Shown in pieces: positions 40,817-49,510 of a stretch of 64,000 nt of DNA; the first letter of the stretch is position 1, and the number at the start of each line of letters is the position of its first letter. A program made the translations under genes and the position numbers. The notes beneath the pieces were generated by a model. The model did not search any database. It was not told the DNA's origin and was given only the letters and a program-made list of their open reading frames with translations. The DNA lies in assembly GCA_038212095.1 (NCBI GenBank), contig JBBQUW010000012.1:1-64000 (forward strand). Reading direction: 5' to 3'. The DNA comes from JAICYJ01 sp038212095 (GTDB taxonomy: Bacteria > Actinomycetota > Thermoleophilia > Gaiellales > JAICJC01).

Positions 40817-42285
40817 GCCGCGCCCTCGGTCAGGAACTGCTCCACCAGCGACTCGGCGAAGGTCTTGTCGGCGATCGTGTAGGCCAGCGCCGTCATCCGA
40901 TATGAGTCCGACAGGTAGAAGCGCTCGTACAGCTCGCCGCGTCCACCCAGGTCGCTGCCGATGTAGTCCCACGCCAGCCGGAACAGCCGGATCCGCCGTT
41001 CGGCGTCGGCCCCGGCCGCCTGGTAGTACTTGGCGATCTCGTCGGCCAGCGGCCCGCGCAAGTCGGCCTCGGACGGCGTGCACATGAAGCCGCCGCCCCC
41101 GATCAGCTGCAACAGCTCGCTGGCGTAGGGCAGCCACTTGGGCATCTCGCCGCGCAGCGCCAGGAACGGCCGGTCATCGGGATACCAGACGCCCCCCTCG
41201 TCGAGGGCCGAGCCTGCTTCGGCCGAGACCAGCCCGGAGCGGGTCAGCTCGACCATGTTCCAGATCTGGCCCAGCTTCTCCTGGATGTGGTCGAAACGGA
41301 CAACGCCGGTGGTGTTGGCGATCAGGTGGCCGAGGCCGAGCGCGAACGAGAGCTTGACGTATGCGCGGGTGAACGCCTGGTGCATGATGTGGCCGCGCCA
41401 GCCGGTGTCGGTGATCACCTCCGAGTAGGACTCGGTGTCGCCGCAGAGGAACAGCCGATCCTTCGGCACCTCAACGTCGTCAAAGATGACGACTGCGTCC
41501 ATCTCGTCGAACCGCGACGAGAGCGGGTAGTCGAAGCGACTGCGCTGCTTGGAGTAGCTGTCGCGGCAGATGAACTTGAGCCCCGGCGTGCCCATCGGCA
41601 GCGCGAACGCGAGCGCGTAGTTGCCGTCCTGGGGGCGGATGTCCGAGCCGGGGTAGATGGTCAGCTCGTCGGCGTAGGGGGCTAGCGTCGCCAGCATGCG
41701 GGCACCGCGCACGGTGATGTGGTTCTCGGTCTCGCCCACCTTGTGCAGGGCCACCTCGCCCATCGCCTGCTCCGCCTCGGGCTTGCTGCGGTCGACCTGC
41801 GGGTTCATGATCGAGTGGGTGGTGGAGAGGTCGCGGTCGCGCATCAGCTTCTGGTAGGCGACCAGGTTGGCTGCACCCTGCTCGTTGCCGCGGCGGGCCC
41901 ACACGTCGGCGCGCCCGGCGAAGCACGCGAAGGTGACGTTCAGGTAGTCCGGCGTGCGGCCCATCATGCCGGCCGTGACCGCTGCAGTCAGCTCGATCGC
42001 GTGGCGGCGGCGCTCCAGGTCGGCCTTGCTGCGCGGGATCAGGTGTGTGACGTTGACCAGCCGACCGTCGTCGGGCGAGGGGGCAAGCATCTCGTCGGCG
42101 TGTTCGTGCTGGAGGTCGTACACGCGCGCCATCGTCTCGGCCGCCGCGCGCAGTTGCGGGTGCTCGAGCGGGTGGCTGATCTTCTCGCCGTTCAGCCAGA
42201 TCTCGCGGGCGTCGTCGCGCAGTCCGTCCAGGAACTCGCTGCCGGTGCGGGCCGCGATCGGTGTGGTCGTCTCGGTGGTCGCCAT
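40813..42285 (-). CDS. 4-hydroxyphenylacetate 3-monooxygenase-like oxygenase (HpaB family)
   Basis: A 490-residue FADH2-dependent hydroxylase of the HpaB/PheA type with 'GRTPDYLNVTFACFAG', 'DRSKP', 'YPLSSRFDEMDAVVIFDDVEVPKDRLF' split across the active region, and 'GLGHLIANTTGVVRFDHIQEKLGQ'. It ortho-hydroxylates a phenol to a catechol. The flavin reductase partner (HpaC) is not in the window. Its ATG shares one base with the stop of the dioxygenase gene. The substrate may be 4-hydroxyphenylacetate or a related phenol. Confidence 0.92.
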   Translation of the reverse strand: MATTETTTPIAARTGSEFLDGLRDDAREIWLNGEKISHPLEHPQLRAAAETMARVYDLQHEHADEMLAPSPDDGRLVNVTHLIPRSKADLERRRHAIELTAAVTAGMMGRTPDYLNVTFACFAGRADVWARRGNEQGAANLVAYQKLMRDRDLSTTHSIMNPQVDRSKPEAEQAMGEVALHKVGETENHITVRGARMLATLAPYADELTIYPGSDIRPQDGNYALAFALPMGTPGLKFICRDSYSKQRSRFDYPLSSRFDEMDAVVIFDDVEVPKDRLFLCGDTESYSEVITDTGWRGHIMHQAFTRAYVKLSFALGLGHLIANTTGVVRFDHIQEKLGQIWNMVELTRSGLVSAEAGSALDEGGVWYPDDRPFLALRGEMPKWLPYASELLQLIGGGGFMCTPSEADLRGPLADEIAKYYQAAGADAERRIRLFRLAWDYIGSDLGGRGELYERFYLSDSYRMTALAYTIADKTFAESLVEQFLTEGAA

Positions 42286-43205
42286 CAGGCCTCCAGTGGT
42301 GGCAGCGGATGTCCCTGTGCCTGCAGGCCGTCCCGCTCGTAGCGGACGGCATCGGCATCGAAGCGGAAGTAGGAACGTGGTGGAAGGATGCCCCAGACGT
42401 TCGAGGAGTGGGGGGTGTCGGCCCACTCTCGCGGCTCGTGGTCGGGCTCCACCTGTTCCATGTCGCAGTAGCACTCGACCAGCAACGGCTCCTCGGTGAT
42501 GCGCACATATGCGCACAGGTTCTGTGCCAGCGCGTGGCGCAGCGGCCCCCACACAAGCCAGCGGCCGTGCTGGCCGAGGTGGTCGAAGAGCACCCGCAGC
42601 TCGCCCCAATCGACGTACTCCCAGGCGAGGTGGTGGAAGTGGGCGTACTCGAACTGCACCAGCGCCATCGCGTGGTGGTCGCTGTTGATCGTGAACCAGT
42701 TGCCGGCTCCCAGCAGCCGGTCGGATATGCGCATGCCCAGCACGTCGGTGTAGAAGGCGGTCTGTGCGTCCAGATCGGTTGTCAGCAGGTTGACGTGGCC
42801 CAGCTTGCGCGGGCGCAACCCGGGCAGGGTGGTGGTGCTGCGGGCCACCGGCGGCCGGCTGTCGGGCTGCGGGCGGTAGGGCGCGATCTCGATCCCGTTG
42901 CCGTCCAGGTCGGCCAGGTGCAGATGGCCGTCGCGGTGCTCGAACTCGACGCCGTGGTGGCTGAGGTGGCGGGCGGCGTCGTCAAGCGAGCAGCCGCGCC
43001 TCAGCTCCCAGCCGGTGTGGTCGTGGCCGGGTTCACCACCGCCGATCAGCTCCAGCGAGTAAGGCTCGTACCCGCAGCGAAGGTAGGCGTGGTGGCCGGT
43101 GCGCTCCACCTCGCTCAGTCCGAACTGGAGGCTCCAGCGCTCGATGGCCTGGTCGAGGTCGCCCACGCGCAGCGCGACGTGGTCGATCCGCCGCAACGCG
43201 ATCAC
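42285..43205 (-). CDS. Type I extradiol dioxygenase (homoprotocatechuate 2,3-dioxygenase-like)
   Basis: A 306-residue two-module VOC protein. Metal ligands are His in 'KLGHVNLLT', His in 'AHFHHLAWEY' and Glu in 'LVECYCDME', the 2-His-1-carboxylate triad. It would cleave the catechol made by the HpaB-like enzyme next to one hydroxyl. Length and order fit HpcB/HpaD of the class I family. The GTG at 43205 overlaps the FAH-like stop. Confidence 0.92.
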   Translation of the reverse strand: MIALRRIDHVALRVGDLDQAIERWSLQFGLSEVERTGHHAYLRCGYEPYSLELIGGGEPGHDHTGWELRRGCSLDDAARHLSHHGVEFEHRDGHLHLADLDGNGIEIAPYRPQPDSRPPVARSTTTLPGLRPRKLGHVNLLTTDLDAQTAFYTDVLGMRISDRLLGAGNWFTINSDHHAMALVQFEYAHFHHLAWEYVDWGELRVLFDHLGQHGRWLVWGPLRHALAQNLCAYVRITEEPLLVECYCDMEQVEPDHEPREWADTPHSSNVWGILPPRSYFRFDADAVRYERDGLQAQGHPLPPLEA

Positions 43206-44059
43206 GTCCGCTCCGCCGCGGTTATCCGCTCGGCCTCGTCCTCGGGAATCGCGAGCGCGACGTGCAGCGTGTTGGCTGATACCTGCAGCTGGTCGCCGGC
43301 GCCGGTCAGATCGACGTCCCAGTCGACGACCGTGTTGGAGAGCCGTCCCAGCCCGGAGATCTCGACCTCGACCAGGTCGCCCGGCTCCATCGGCCGCGAG
43401 TTGGCGGGCGTTCCGGACAGGACGACGTCGCCCGGCTCGAGCGTGATCAGCCGGCAGAGGTCAGCCAGCAGGTAGGCGATCGGCCAGATCAGGTCGGCGG
43501 CGGTGCCGCGCTGGACAACCTCGCCGTTCAGGTATGTGCGGAGCTCGAACTCGGTGGGATCGAACTGGTCCGCCGGCACCAGCTCGGGGCCGAAGGGACA
43601 GAAGCCGTCCTGTCCCTTCACCCGCAGCATCGAGCCGCGGTCGGCGTGGCGGAAGTCGTGCAGTCCGACGTCGTTGGCGCAGGCGTACCCGGCGACGTGC
43701 GACAGCACCTCGGACTCGGGGACACCGTGCATCCGGCGTCCCACGACCACGGCCACTTCTCCCTCGTAGTTCAGGAAGCGCGCACCTCGCGGCCGCCGCA
43801 GCGTGCCGTTGTGGCCGTTCAGGGTGGTGGGGGGTTTCATGAAGTACGACGGCTCAGGGGGCGTGCTGGCGGCGTACTCCTCGACCCGGCTGCGGTAGGT
43901 GAGATGGGTGGCGATGATCTTGCTCGGCTCGACCGGGGCCATGAACCGGGCCTCGGCGATCGCGACCCGGCGCCCGGATTCCAGCAGCACGTCGTCACCA
44001 TCCAGCCGACCCCAGCTGGGCGACCCATCGACGTTAAGGCGAACTCGACGCTCGACCAC
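43202..44059 (-). CDS. FAH-family isomerase/decarboxylase (HpaG-like)
   Basis: About 285 residues. The fumarylacetoacetate hydrolase fold is seen in 'FLNYEGEVAVVVGRRMHGV' (metal Glu pair), 'VKGQDGFCPFGPELVP' and 'VVLSGTPANSRPMEPGDLVEVE'. In the pathway this step removes CO2 from and isomerises the ring-fission acid. The -10 box TATTGT overlaps the TTG at 44071, so translation cannot start there; the GTG at 44059 lies at the expected transcription start, suggesting a leaderless message. It is the first gene of the eight-gene operon. Confidence 0.88.
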   Translation of the reverse strand: MVERRVRLNVDGSPSWGRLDGDDVLLESGRRVAIAEARFMAPVEPSKIIATHLTYRSRVEEYAASTPPEPSYFMKPPTTLNGHNGTLRRPRGARFLNYEGEVAVVVGRRMHGVPESEVLSHVAGYACANDVGLHDFRHADRGSMLRVKGQDGFCPFGPELVPADQFDPTEFELRTYLNGEVVQRGTAADLIWPIAYLLADLCRLITLEPGDVVLSGTPANSRPMEPGDLVEVEISGLGRLSNTVVDWDVDLTGAGDQLQVSANTLHVALAIPEDEAERITAAERT

Positions 44060-44067
44060 GATTGGAT

Positions 44068-44096
44068 ACAATATGCGCTTGACCGCGGGCGGTCAA
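44068..44096 (-). promoter_or_regulatory. Catabolic operon promoter with operator palindrome
   Basis: On the minus strand TTGACC (-35) and TATTGT (-10, 44073-44068) are spaced 17 bp. The -35 lies inside TTGACCGCCCGCGGTCAA (44096-44079), a perfect 8-bp inverted repeat with a 2-bp centre. The site lies between the divergent operons, about 57 bp from the CMD start, so one repressor bound there could control both. Candidates are the GntR (47153) or MarR (51364) proteins. Confidence 0.75.
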
Positions 44097-44152
44097 GCCG
44101 GCCGCCACGGCCGGCTCGCTACAGTGGCCCAACCACGACGGGAGGATTTCCA

Positions 44153-44518
44153 ATGCAGCAGCAGACCCCGCGGCAGCGCGGATTGGAGCGGCTCGCCGAG
44201 CTCGGCGACGAGCCCGGCGGTGACGCGTTCATCGAGCGCATGGGCAGCCCGATGGGGGAGTGGCTGGTCGACTGGGTGTTCGGCGAGGTGCACACGCGCG
44301 ACGGACTGACGGCGCGCGAGCGAGAGCTGATCATCGTCGCCGTGCTGACCGCGATCGGCGGCTCCGAGCCGCAGGTGGCCGCGCACATCCGGGCGCTGCG
44401 CGCGATCGACGTGCCGTGGCAGGAGATCGAGGAGACGATCCTTCAGACCGCTCCCTACGCCGGCTTCCCGCGCGCGATCAACGCGCTCAAGGTGCTGCGA
44501 ACGGAGCAGGGGCGATGA
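44153..44518 (+). CDS. Carboxymuconolactone decarboxylase (CMD) family protein
   Basis: A 121-residue CMD/AhpD-fold protein ('TARERELIIVAVLTAIGGSE', 'HIRALRAIDVPWQEIEETIL', 'YAGFPRAINALKVL'). It lacks the CxxC of AhpD, as true PcaC-type decarboxylases do. GGGAGGA precedes the ATG at 44153. Its stop overlaps the start of the second FAH gene (ATGA). It may decarboxylate or rearrange a lactone intermediate. Confidence 0.9.
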   Translation: MQQQTPRQRGLERLAELGDEPGGDAFIERMGSPMGEWLVDWVFGEVHTRDGLTARERELIIVAVLTAIGGSEPQVAAHIRALRAIDVPWQEIEETILQTAPYAGFPRAINALKVLRTEQGR

Positions 44519-45345
44519 GGGCGGTGCGGTTCGTCGATCCCTCCGGATCGATCAAGCTGGGTCGGCTCGAGGGTGACGTGATCTACGACGCCGGGCCGGC
44601 TGGGCCAAACGGATTTGTTCCCAGTCCCGAAGGCTGGCAGCAGGTTGCCGACGCTGCCGGGCTGGCCCACCCGCTGGACGACGTCCGCCTGCTTCATCCG
44701 ACGGTGCCGAACAAGCTGATCGCGATCGGCCTCAACTACCGCGACCACGCCGAGGAGTCCGAGCTCGAGATCCCGGCCGTTCCCGTGGTGTTCGCGAAGT
44801 GGACGACGTCGCTGATCGGCCATCGCCAGGCGATCGTGGTACCCCGCGAGGAGACGCGCCCGGACTACGAGGGTGAGGTGGCGGTCGTGCTTGGCCACGA
44901 GGTCTACCGAGCCGACGCCGCGCGGGCGCGGGCGGCGGTGGGTGGACTCAGCGCCTTCCATGACGTGTCCGGCCGTCGCGCCCAACTGGAGACGCCTCTG
45001 CGCCAGTTCACGCTCGGCAAGAGCTTCGACACGTTCGCGCCGATGGGGCCGTGCGTCGCCTCGGCAGAGGGCGTCGACCTTGCCGACATCGAGACCGAGT
45101 GCAGCGTCAACGGCGAGCGGCGGCAGGCGTCCTCGACGCGGAATCTGATCTTTTCGGTGGTCGAACTGATCGTCTACCTGTCGCAGGGGATGACGCTGCA
45201 GGCGGGCGACGTGATCGCGACCGGCACGCCCGGCGGCGTGGGCGACTCGCGCGTGCCGCCGCTCTACCTGGCCGAAGGCGACGTGGTGGATGTGACCGTG
45301 GCGGGCGTGGGCACCCTGTCCAACTCGGTCACGCTGGAGCGCTAG
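44515..45345 (+). CDS. FAH-family hydrolase/isomerase, second copy
   Basis: A 276-residue member of the fumarylacetoacetate hydrolase superfamily: 'KLIAIGLNYRDHAEESELE', 'PDYEGEVAVVLGHEVYR', 'LGKSFDTFAPMGP' and 'VIATGTPGGVGDSR'. It is more like the acylpyruvase/ureidoglycolate-lyase-type branch than the first copy at 43202. The two copies may correspond to the decarboxylase and isomerase halves of HpaG, or one may act on a different intermediate. Confidence 0.9.
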   Translation: MRAVRFVDPSGSIKLGRLEGDVIYDAGPAGPNGFVPSPEGWQQVADAAGLAHPLDDVRLLHPTVPNKLIAIGLNYRDHAEESELEIPAVPVVFAKWTTSLIGHRQAIVVPREETRPDYEGEVAVVLGHEVYRADAARARAAVGGLSAFHDVSGRRAQLETPLRQFTLGKSFDTFAPMGPCVASAEGVDLADIETECSVNGERRQASSTRNLIFSVVELIVYLSQGMTLQAGDVIATGTPGGVGDSRVPPLYLAEGDVVDVTVAGVGTLSNSVTLER

Positions 45346-45367
45346 CGGCGTACGTCCGTGGGCAGGT

Positions 45368-45401
45368 GGTGCCAGGCACCGCGCGTCCGGTGCCTGGCAC
45401 C
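45368..45401. repeat. GGTGCCAGGCACC / GGTGCCTGGCACC inverted pair 1
   Basis: GGTGCCAGGCACC (45368-45380) and its exact reverse complement GGTGCCTGGCACC (45389-45401) are separated by 8 bp, giving a 13-bp perfect stem. The pair begins 22 bp after the FAH stop, in the gap before the convergent amidohydrolase gene, so it could act as a terminator for either direction. Confidence 0.88.
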
Positions 45402-45512
45402 GATCCGCGTTCGGGCGGCAGCCGCACGGTGGGCACTGAGCTGGTTTCTGGCTCAACCATGCCCGGCAGCGACCAGTGGGCGCGCGTGCCATGAGCGTGG
45501 TCGGCAGACGGT

Positions 45513-45546
45513 GGTGCCAGGCACCGCGTGCCGCGTGCCTGGCACC
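45513..45546. repeat. GGTGCCAGGCACC / GTGCCTGGCACC inverted pair 2
   Basis: GGTGCCAGGCACC (45513-45525) and GTGCCTGGCACC (45535-45546) are separated by 9 bp, a 12-bp stem ending 15 bp before the amidohydrolase stop at 45562. With pair 1 it brackets this 216-bp convergent gap from both sides; the interior has no gene. Confidence 0.88.
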
Positions 45547-45561
45547 GAGGCGCGGCTCGCG

Positions 45562-47160
45562 CTACTCCGCCCGCCAGACCACCCTGCCGTCGACCACCGT
45601 CAGCAGCACCGGCAGCTCGACCAGATCGTCCGCGTCGCACTCCACCGGATCGTGTGCGAAACCGGTCAGTTCGCCCCGGTACCCGGGTGCGATCCTGCCC
45701 GCCACGGCCTGCTCCGAGACCGCCAGCGCGGCCTGGGTGGTGTAGCCCTCAAGCGACTCGAGCGCGGTCAGCCGCTGGTGTGGCATATACGGCTGCTCCG
45801 ACCGGCGGCCGGGATGGCGCCGCAGGCGCGCCCAGGCCATGCCGAGCCGCGGATCGTAGCCGGCCACCGGCCAGTCCGAGCCCAGCGCCAGCACCGCCCC
45901 TGACCGGCGCAGATCCGCGGAGCGAAACCCGCGGCCGCAGCGATCCGGGCCCAGCGCGACGCTCCACGGATCGCTCTGGTCGGCCGTCATCCACTGCAGG
46001 TGAAGCGCCTGCTGCGACGCCGCCACACCCTCGGCGGCGAACCGCGGCAGTTGGTCGTCGCGCATCGTCTCGATGTGCTCCACCCTGTGCGGGCCGCGCG
46101 CGACCCGTCCCGCCGCCCTGTAGGCGTCGAGCGCGCAACGCACCGCTCGATCGCCGATCGCGTGGGTGATCGAGGGCGCACCGACCTGCGCGAAGCGGCG
46201 GATCACGTCGGCATAGCGGGCGGGATCGGGCCAGTTGGGCTCCAGCCCGCGGCCGTCGCTGTCCGGCTCCTCCAGCCAGGCGGTGCCCGGTTCGACAACG
46301 CCGTCGATGAACAGCTTTGCCCAGCCCGATCGCCACAGCCGTCCGCCGTCGGCGCCTGCCGCGATCGCCTCGTCGATCTCGTCGTCGGACATCGTCGGCT
46401 GGACGGTGAACGGCACCACCTGCCGCACGGTCAGCAGCCCGCGCCGCTCCAGTTCACGGCACTCACCCGGCGTGGCAAGCGTGCCGTCCATCATGTGCGC
46501 AGCCGTCAGGCCAACCTTGTTCATTGCCGCCAGCCCGGCCGCGATCAGCGCCAGCCGCTGCTCCTGATCCGGCGCCGGCATCGCCGCCGCGACCAACTGG
46601 ATCGCGTTCTCGCGCAGCTCACCGGTGGGCCGGCCGTCCGGGCGGCAGACGATCTCGGAGGCGTCGTCGAAGCTACGGGCGCCGGTGATGCCGGCCGTAG
46701 CCAGCGCTGGTGGTGTGGCCAGTGCCGTGTGGAAGTCGAAGAAGCTGAGCAGCGCCGGGTTGCCGCCGACGGCATCCGCGAACAGCTCACCGCTTGCCTC
46801 GAGCCCGTCGAAAACGCGGTACTCGAGCGAGTAGCCGGTGACCCACGCTCCCTCACCGCAGCGTCGCCGCTCGGCGGCCAACCGGTCGCGCACCTCGTCC
46901 ACCGTCGCCGCGCCGGACAGGTCGGCTCCCTGCGTCTCGATCGCCCCCATGAAGGAGTGGATGTGCGAGTCGGTCAGACCGGGCACGATCGCGATCCCGG
47001 CGCCGTCGATCACCTCAGTGGCGGGACGACAGGCGGCGCGCACCTCCTCGTCGCTGCCGACCGCAACGATCTGTCCATCCCGGATGGCGACGGCGCTGGC
47101 CGTGGGACGGGCTGGATCGAGCGTGCGGATGCGAGCGCCGACCACCGCTAGGTCAGGCAT
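45562..47160 (-). CDS. Amidohydrolase family protein (YtcJ-like)
   Basis: A 532-residue metal-dependent hydrolase. Metal ligands: HxH in 'DSHIHSFMG', His in 'THAIGDRAV', His in 'HRVEHIE', Asp in 'LGSDWPV'. The YtcJ branch hydrolyses amides or N-acyl groups of unknown natural substrates. AGGAGG lies directly before the ATG at 47166 but 6 nt before the ATG at 47160, so 47160 is the better start. It overlaps the end of the GntR gene and is probably co-transcribed with it. Confidence 0.9.
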   Translation of the reverse strand: MPDLAVVGARIRTLDPARPTASAVAIRDGQIVAVGSDEEVRAACRPATEVIDGAGIAIVPGLTDSHIHSFMGAIETQGADLSGAATVDEVRDRLAAERRRCGEGAWVTGYSLEYRVFDGLEASGELFADAVGGNPALLSFFDFHTALATPPALATAGITGARSFDDASEIVCRPDGRPTGELRENAIQLVAAAMPAPDQEQRLALIAAGLAAMNKVGLTAAHMMDGTLATPGECRELERRGLLTVRQVVPFTVQPTMSDDEIDEAIAAGADGGRLWRSGWAKLFIDGVVEPGTAWLEEPDSDGRGLEPNWPDPARYADVIRRFAQVGAPSITHAIGDRAVRCALDAYRAAGRVARGPHRVEHIETMRDDQLPRFAAEGVAASQQALHLQWMTADQSDPWSVALGPDRCGRGFRSADLRRSGAVLALGSDWPVAGYDPRLGMAWARLRRHPGRRSEQPYMPHQRLTALESLEGYTTQAALAVSEQAVAGRIAPGYRGELTGFAHDPVECDADDLVELPVLLTVVDGRVVWRAE

Positions 47161-47836
47161 CGTCATCCTCCTGGAGCGGCGCGACCGGGGGATGCGCCGA
47201 GATGTGCTCTCGGGTCAGGCGCTCGGCCAGCCCGGGGTCGCCGGCCTCGATCGCGTCCACGATCCGCTCGTGCTCATCGGCCCAGTTCGGCTCGGCACCG
47301 CGGTCTGCTGCCTGAGCCTCGTAGATCGGCATGCCGATCCGGGGCACCCACAGCATCTCGGCGAACCGGGTCAGATGGGGGTTGCCTGAGGCCGCCGCCA
47401 GGGCCAGGTGGAAGTCGCGGTTGGCGGCGTACCTCTGCGCCTTGTCGACGCGCGCCCGTCGCTGCTGGGCGAGAGCCTCGCGCAGGCCGGCGATCGCGGC
47501 CGGATCCCGCAGGTGCGCAGCCAGCCGTGCGGCGCCCGGCTCCAGCGCCACCCGCGCCGACCAGGCGTGGCGCATGTCACCGAAGTCCAGCTCCGACACG
47601 GTCGCGCCGCGGTTGGGAGAGAACTCGACCAGCCCCTCGGTCGAGAGGCGGCGCAGGGCCTCGCGCAGCGGAGTCCGCGAGACGCCCAACTCGTCCGCCA
47701 GCAGAGCCTGGCGAAGACGAGTGCCGCGCGGCAGATCGCCGGACAGGATCCGTTCACGAAGGGCGGCGTAGACGTGGTCGACCACGCTGTGGATCTGCAG
47801 CGGTGCGGCGGGCGGGGCGGTCGGCTGCGCGCTCAT
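47153..47836 (-). CDS. GntR-family regulator (FadR/FCD type)
   Basis: About 227 residues: winged HTH ('VYAALRERILSGDLPRGTRL', 'LADELGVSRTPLREALRRL') and a helical FCD ligand domain with 'DFHLALAAASGNPHL'. FCD regulators bind small carboxylates or amino acids. Start codons at 47875, 47851 and 47836 are all possible without a clear SD; I use 47836. It is divergent from the APC permease gene and probably controls it and the amidohydrolase. Confidence 0.9.
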   Translation of the reverse strand: MSAQPTAPPAAPLQIHSVVDHVYAALRERILSGDLPRGTRLRQALLADELGVSRTPLREALRRLSTEGLVEFSPNRGATVSELDFGDMRHAWSARVALEPGAARLAAHLRDPAAIAGLREALAQQRRARVDKAQRYAANRDFHLALAAASGNPHLTRFAEMLWVPRIGMPIYEAQAADRGAEPNWADEHERIVDAIEAGDPGLAERLTREHISAHPPVAPLQEDDDA

Positions 47837-47887
47837 GGTCTTTGCATACATTACGCGATCACCCAGGAGGGTCAAGCGGCGGGGATC

Positions 47888-47917
47888 TTGACATTGATCC
47901 GATCAGGATGCGAATGT
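47888..47917 (+). promoter_or_regulatory. Permease promoter with spacer palindrome
   Basis: TTGACA at 47888-47893 is a consensus -35. GAATGT (47912-47917) at 18 bp is a weak -10. TGATC-C-GATCA (47895-47905), an 11-bp palindrome, sits in the spacer, where a bound regulator such as the divergent GntR protein would block polymerase. Confidence 0.6.
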
Positions 47918-47950
47918 ATCCAAGTTGTTCCGATACCCAGGAGGGTGAAC

Positions 47951-49501
47951 ATGACAGTGTCTGCATCACCAACGCCCGACGGCGGTCAGCTGGGCGAGAA
48001 GCGGCTGGGTACCATCCACGCGGTCGCCCAAGCGCTCGCGATCGGCCCGATGTTCTCGGTCGCGCTGGTGCTGGGAGGCGCCTCGCGGCCCGACATCGGT
48101 GCTGGTTGGAACGCCGCCCTGGCCGTGCTGCTGGCCGGGCTCGGCGTGATGGCGATCGCGTACTCGCTCTCGCTGTTCGCGCGGCGCTACGCCGGCGCCG
48201 GCGCCGTGTACGAGTACCTCACGCACGGCGCGCACCCAGCGGTCGGCATCTTCACCGCCGGTGTCTTCTTCCTCGGCACGTTGCTGCTTGGCGGCGGTGG
48301 TATCTACCTCGGTCTGGGCATCCTCACCAACGGCTTCTGGGCGGCTCACATAGGCAACGCCGGCAATGCGCCCGCGTGGTGGGTGCTGGGTCTGGTGGCG
48401 CTGGCGATCGTGCTCGCCCTCAACTACCTGGGTGTGCGGATCGCGATCCGGGCGATGCTCACGTTCGCCGCCATCTCGTTCATCCCGATGCTGCTGCTGG
48501 CGCTGATCATCATCGTCAAAGGTGGCGACAGCGGCAACACGCTGTCCATGTTCAACCCTGGTGAGACGTCGCTTTTGGGCGTCACCGGTGGCGGCGTGCT
48601 GGGAGGCGTCCTGCTGGGAATCCTGCTGTTCGTCGGCTTCGAGGCCGCCGCGTCGATTGGCGAGGAGAGTTCAGACCCGCACCGCTCGATCCCGCGCGCG
48701 CTGCTGTGGACGGTGGGCGTCTCGGGCGTGTTCTTCGTGATCATGTCCTACGCCTTCTCGATCGGCTACGGCAAGGCCGCCGTCAGCCAGGGCAGCTGGG
48801 CGTTTTCGGCCGGCCCGGTGGACGAGATGGCGACGCGATACGTCGGCTCGTGGTACGCCACGATCCTCGACCTGGTCGTGATCCTCGATGCGACGGCGCT
48901 GGCGCTCGCCATCTGCGTCACGATCGGCCGCGGCTACTTCGCGCTTGGCCGTGACGGTCTGCTGCCGTCCGTGTTCGCCCGCACCTCGCGCCACAACACG
49001 CCGTGGGTTGCCAACCTGATGGTGATCGTGGGCGGCGTCGGGCTGATGCTGGTGGTGCACTTCATGAACTACGGCACGAAGTTCGTGATCGGCACACCCC
49101 AGGGCCCGGTGCCGCTGTTCCCCAACGACGAATTCGCGACCTTCATCGTCGCCGCCACCGCCGGTTCGTTTCTGATCGAGTTGGTCTACCTGATCCTGTC
49201 CGTGGTCGCGATCCGGCTGCTGGTCAAGCATGGTGCGGAGTGGTGGCAGTACCTGGTCGTGCTGGTGGCGGTGTTGACGCCGATCGCAGGCTTCTACGGC
49301 GCGCTCAACCCATCACCGCACGACCGCACCAACTACAACTGGGAGGCGTTGTACTGGTCGTTGGGTGTGATCGCTCTGAGTGCGATCTGGTTCGCGGCAG
49401 TGCAGGTGCTGCGCCCCGACAACGTGCGCAACGCGGCATCCCATGCCGCTCAGCACCACGGCGTGACGCCGCTGGATGAGAACCTCGAGACGACGATCTA
49501 G
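47951..49501 (+). CDS. APC-superfamily amino acid/amine permease
   Basis: A 516-residue transporter with about 12-14 membrane helices. The N-terminal 'IHAVAQALAIGPMFSVALVLG' and 'AGAGAVYEYLTHGAHPAVG' segments and 'GFEAAASIGEESSDPHRSIPRALLWT' are typical of APC amino acid permeases. It has an unusually long loop near residue 380. GGAGGGTGAAC precedes the ATG. Context (aminotransferase, GS-like ligase, amidohydrolase) suggests uptake of an amino acid or amine. Confidence 0.92.
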   Translation: MTVSASPTPDGGQLGEKRLGTIHAVAQALAIGPMFSVALVLGGASRPDIGAGWNAALAVLLAGLGVMAIAYSLSLFARRYAGAGAVYEYLTHGAHPAVGIFTAGVFFLGTLLLGGGGIYLGLGILTNGFWAAHIGNAGNAPAWWVLGLVALAIVLALNYLGVRIAIRAMLTFAAISFIPMLLLALIIIVKGGDSGNTLSMFNPGETSLLGVTGGGVLGGVLLGILLFVGFEAAASIGEESSDPHRSIPRALLWTVGVSGVFFVIMSYAFSIGYGKAAVSQGSWAFSAGPVDEMATRYVGSWYATILDLVVILDATALALAICVTIGRGYFALGRDGLLPSVFARTSRHNTPWVANLMVIVGGVGLMLVVHFMNYGTKFVIGTPQGPVPLFPNDEFATFIVAATAGSFLIELVYLILSVVAIRLLVKHGAEWWQYLVVLVAVLTPIAGFYGALNPSPHDRTNYNWEALYWSLGVIALSAIWFAAVQVLRPDNVRNAASHAAQHHGVTPLDENLETTI

Positions 49502-49510
49502 GCGGCGTTC

